A program made the position numbers and the translations under genes. Of a stretch of 64,000 bases of DNA, positions 61,323 through 64,000 are shown piece after piece. How positions within the stretch are numbered: the stretch's first letter is position 1; the number at the start of each line of letters is the position of its first letter. This stretch comes from Pseudoips prasinana (Eukaryota > Arthropoda > Insecta > Lepidoptera > Nolidae). Location of the stretch: contig OX621238.1 of NCBI GenBank assembly GCA_951640165.1, positions 28,668,001-28,732,000 on the forward strand, written 5' to 3'. The notes below the pieces were generated by a model that searched no databases, was not told the origin of the DNA, and saw nothing but the letters and a program-made list of their open reading frames with translations.

Positions 61323-61865
61323 TTGTCCTTTAAGACTGATTTAAATAAAGAAAATCTTAGTTTTATATCTTTTATGTCCTCATCTGTATTGCCATAGTTC
61401 AATAATAAATGACTTTCTAAGTAATTCACTTTTGCATCGAAATTGGGTAAATTTTCATCTTTCATAATTTGATAAAGATATTTCCGGGTAACAATTTTCA
61501 CACCTGATGTGCTTAAAGTACCTACAACAACAAAAAGTAAAGATTACCTAACTAATAAAAAAAAATATATTTTTTCATATAAAATCTTAATGACTAAAAA
61601 GGGCCACCGTCTTGTCATCCGCACTCTTCCGCAGCTAGTTTTGTGTTCTCTCTTAGTCAAAGTATTGTACTTTAAAATAAAAAAAGAATGATGATCGTAT
61701 GTCATCGTGAAATACAACAAATTTACCTTTAAAGTTGAAAATTACTTAAAAATTTGTATAAAAAAGCACCATGTGTTTGAAACCGCCTAATAATTCGAAT
61801 TGTGCATTTAGGGTAAGTAAACAATAATAAAAATAAAGCATCATACCTGGGTTAATGGAATCCAT
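59484..61865 (-). CDS. RAG1/Transib-like DDE transposase, two exons, apparent frameshift
   Basis: Exon 1 (61847-61865) codes MDSINP and splices (CAG|GTATGA to TTGTAG) in phase into exon 2 (59484-61521). The first frame runs 92 codons to a stop at 61262; the main frame (61322 to TAA at 59484, 612 codons) overlaps it by about 60 bases. They would join into about 685 residues by a -1 shift at the T7A8 run at 61279-61293. In the 612-residue part: WGCDGS with Asp214; VVDGKVCN with Asp320, 16 residues before CYIC (Cys336, Cys339); HKILTH (His504, His509); and IGQLSEEAAEARNKHFRVYR with Glu526/527/530. RAG1 has the same order: first Asp, second Asp just before YIC, HKxLxH, then SEGNESGNKLFRRFR. I infer a DDE recombinase of that group; it could be a separate, still unnamed family. 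The N-terminus has a basic GRPSKSFDELSEQSKRRK segment. Long and open, hence young or under constraint. Confidence 0.7.
61262..61521 (-). CDS. RAG1/Transib-like transposase, upstream frame of exon 2
   Basis: Reads TLSTSGVKIVTRKYLYQIMK, then NFDAKVNYLESHLL, LRFSLFKSVLKDKWAKSH, ending KKTMRIG and stop. The SVLKDKWAKSH...FLKKNNENWLNG continuity across the T7A8 run shows the two frames were once one reading frame, or are joined by ribosomal slippage. Confidence 0.65.
61847..61865 (-). CDS. RAG1/Transib-like transposase, 19-base first exon
   Basis: ATGGATTCCATTAACCCAG then donor GTATGA. Contributes six residues and one base; the next exon supplies the other two bases of a glycine codon, in the frame needed. 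Confidence 0.55.
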
Positions 61866-61869
61866 AACT

Positions 61870-63425
61870 TTCACTTCAAAAACTGTCACAGAAAAAAAAA
61901 TATTGATGTTGTAACTTTTGTTGTGTTTATAACTTTAAGTAACAAAAACGAGCGCACGGGTTGACGGTCAAGTACCGACTACCTGTGTTCGGTCGTGATG
62001 TACCCCAGGTAGGTGGTGGGGGTCAGTTATGATTTTTGAAACGCTCTTCTAGCTCTGCATGTGCAATTTTATATGATTACCGTAAGTTTTTAAAATTCAA
62101 TTTTGGCCGCATAGATCTCAAGAATTGACGTATGTGCGTCGGTTCAACGAGCTATTTAAATAATCAAAATCTGTTCCCAAATGCCGGAGAAATTATAACA
62201 TCAAAAAAACTTGCCTTCTTTTTAAAATCGGTTAATGGTTAAGAGATATCCAATTGAATATGCAGACTAGCGCTCTCAATTCTTGACAAACAATGTATGG
62301 GTTGGATCTGTCCCGTATAGGTATATCAATAAACGACCTACGCCGATTTCAAGATCATTATCGCCTGAACATCGAGTGGGTGGTTGTTGTTAAAACCGAT
62401 CGTGAATATTATGACGACTAAGAAAATTCTAAGGTCTTTAACGTATCAATAAATAAGATGCAGTAGAAGCCATTATAATAAATGAACAGTTAAGTTGTAT
62501 TGCGAGACAATGAATACGATTCATTAAGGCCGCAATAAAACAATAAAATGCAATTATCATGGAATGTATGGCCGTCAATAACTTAAATACCAAGTTCTAA
62601 GGCAACGTGGGGAGTTACTTTCATCTCTTCTCTCATTAAATTCCAAGCACTATAGTACTATGCAATGTACGGTACATACAAAACGCTTAAACCAAGCTTT
62701 GTGACGCGTCATTATCAACTACAAGAGAAGTGAATGACATTGTTAAGTCCACAGTCGTCTGGTCAACGAATTGTGGGCGCCGATTTCAGGTAACAAGTAA
62801 CAAACGGAAGATTGATTCACCGCTGCCAGATATCAATACTCTCATCTCGGATACAACAAAGATTTGATCGGCGTGCGCACGCGCCGCCGCCGGCACTTAC
62901 GAGCCCCACATAGACAACAATTCATGCAACGTAACAATAATAAATCTCCCAATCTTTGTGTCGACACTTTTACACGTCTTACGAGATGAAATCTGATTCT
63001 CATGAATGAATAACAGCACATGGCATCCAATTTTACAAGTGAGTGTTCGTGTTCACATGAAAGCTGTTGAGTCTTGTTTGGCGTGTTTAGGGGACCACAC
63101 GAGCAGTCGATAATTCAATTAGATGTAACACGCAATACACATCTGTAATTAAATTACTTTCAATATGATTGCGGCCGCTCTATCTCGAGGAGTTAACATA
63201 ACCGTCTGTTATGACATCGCTGTTGATAGTCAGTGACACACGGGCAACGTAACGACTGCTCCTCTAAATAGTAATTAGGTAGTAACGCCGAAATTTCTAT
63301 ATGTAGGTTGGTATATGTCATATATACTCTTGGTTGAATTTCAGACTAGCCATCTGCACGGAAAATGATATCTGCGTGTTTCCGCGAAAACAGGTACACT
63401 TTAAATTCCTTTACTCTCATGATCC
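61870..63425. other. Flank of the RAG1-like gene, nothing further recognised
   Basis: 61960-62030 is GC-richer and may hold the promoter. Two inverted words, TCTCAAGAATTGAC at 62108 and CTCAATTCTTGACA at 62275, lie here, but I could not pair either with the other side of the transposase gene. The element's ends therefore remain undefined. Confidence 0.3.
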
Positions 63426-63429
63426 GATG

Positions 63430-63560
63430 GGACAGTTAGCTAGGACAGGAAAGAGGTCAGTTTCGAGACCGACAGCTAAACGTGCTCTCGAAAGCCCAGG
63501 GGTGTAACTTCCTAATTCCAAGAACTTTTCTTAACAGAAAACCAGTAAGGACCAGCGGTT
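63430..63560. repeat. Dispersed repeat family F and SINE family E remnants
   Basis: GAGACCGACAGCTAAACGTG (family F block) is followed by GGTTGAACAATCTACCACTA and CCCTACGAGGCAG, which match the family E head at 56965. Confidence 0.5.
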
Positions 63561-63606
63561 GAACAATCTACCACTAACCCTACGAGGCAGTCATATCTGT
63601 TGCGTG

Positions 63607-63736
63607 TACACGCCAGCACATCAAGCTGCCCCATCTGTCAAATTTCCTCAATTGAAAGTGAACCTTATGCTCTTGTGATAAAGTTAAAAATCTATAAATT
63701 TGACAGATTGGGGTGCTGGATGTGCTGGCGTCTGTA
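63607..63736. mobile_element. Palindromic MITE, family 2 (copy 3)
   Basis: TACACGCCAGCACATCAAGC at the left, inverse ending TGTGCTGGCGTCTGTA at the right; centre CTTATGCTCTTGTGATAAAG as in the other two copies. Confidence 0.85.
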
Positions 63737-64000
63737 AATAACAGAGACGTCATCCTTGTACCCCTGTTGATTTATTTTTGAACCCTAAGATTATCCGATT
63801 TTAACAAATGTAGATGAGACTATCTAGAAACACTACATAAATTAAATTAAACAGAATAGAAATCACAACGACAGCTATAGGATTATTTTTGATCTTTGGG
63901 TACGGTACCCCAAAAACGCACTCTACATACCCAGTAGAGAAGGTATATGGTAACCGTGTTTCCCTGTCACGTACCAATACTGATAAAAATTCGCTTGTCG

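Overview
The window is a stretch of an insect nuclear genome, almost certainly Lepidoptera. It is AT-rich, has introns with GT/AG borders, and holds two conserved animal genes. It is packed with mobile elements typical of moths and butterflies: tRNA-headed SINEs, Helitron ends of the CAGCTAGT type, Jockey-like LINE fragments, and many short palindromic DNA transposons. No bacterial or viral gene organisation is visible. Species cannot be told from the sequence alone.

Layout. At 3-463 is a GC-rich inverted-repeat element. At 1357-2836 (minus) is a complete four-exon gene for an SH3BGR/Sh3beta-type protein of 283 residues. About 12 kb of intergenic DNA follows, holding a dead mariner, several MITEs and a Helitron cluster; one possible signal-peptide exon (8482-8526, plus) lies here. 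From 14835 to 46709 (minus) runs a 12-exon portion of the gene for GOPC (PIST), the Golgi PDZ and coiled-coil protein. Every exon junction was checked for phase and all twelve join in one frame (530 visible residues), but the first coding exon or exons were not found. The GOPC introns hold most of the window's repeats. One intron also holds an unexplained 112-codon exon-like ORF with a tandemly duplicated start (24440-24974).

From 46.7 kb to the end the sequence is mostly repeat-rich DNA without host exons that I can recognise. It includes one well-preserved DNA transposase gene at 59484-61865 (minus). This protein looks like a distant relative of the RAG1/Transib recombinase: it has acidic residues in the expected places plus a CxxC and an HxxxxH pair. 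It has a tiny 5' exon, and its long exon is split into two overlapping frames at a T7A8 run that contains textbook -1 slippery heptamers. The run may be a single-base indel or a programmed shift.

How the parts relate. Sh3beta and GOPC are independent cellular genes on the same strand (redox-fold adaptor; Golgi and vesicle traffic). The rest is layered transposon history: a SINE inside a hAT element with an exact 8-bp target duplication, a Harbinger-like MITE inside a SINE with a 3-bp duplication, and a SINE inside another SINE. The points most worth following are the RAG1-like gene and its frameshift site, the long tail of GOPC ending in a PDZ-ligand-like T-P-V, an inverted fragment of a GOPC exon at 51 kb, and the orphan ORF at 24.4 kb.
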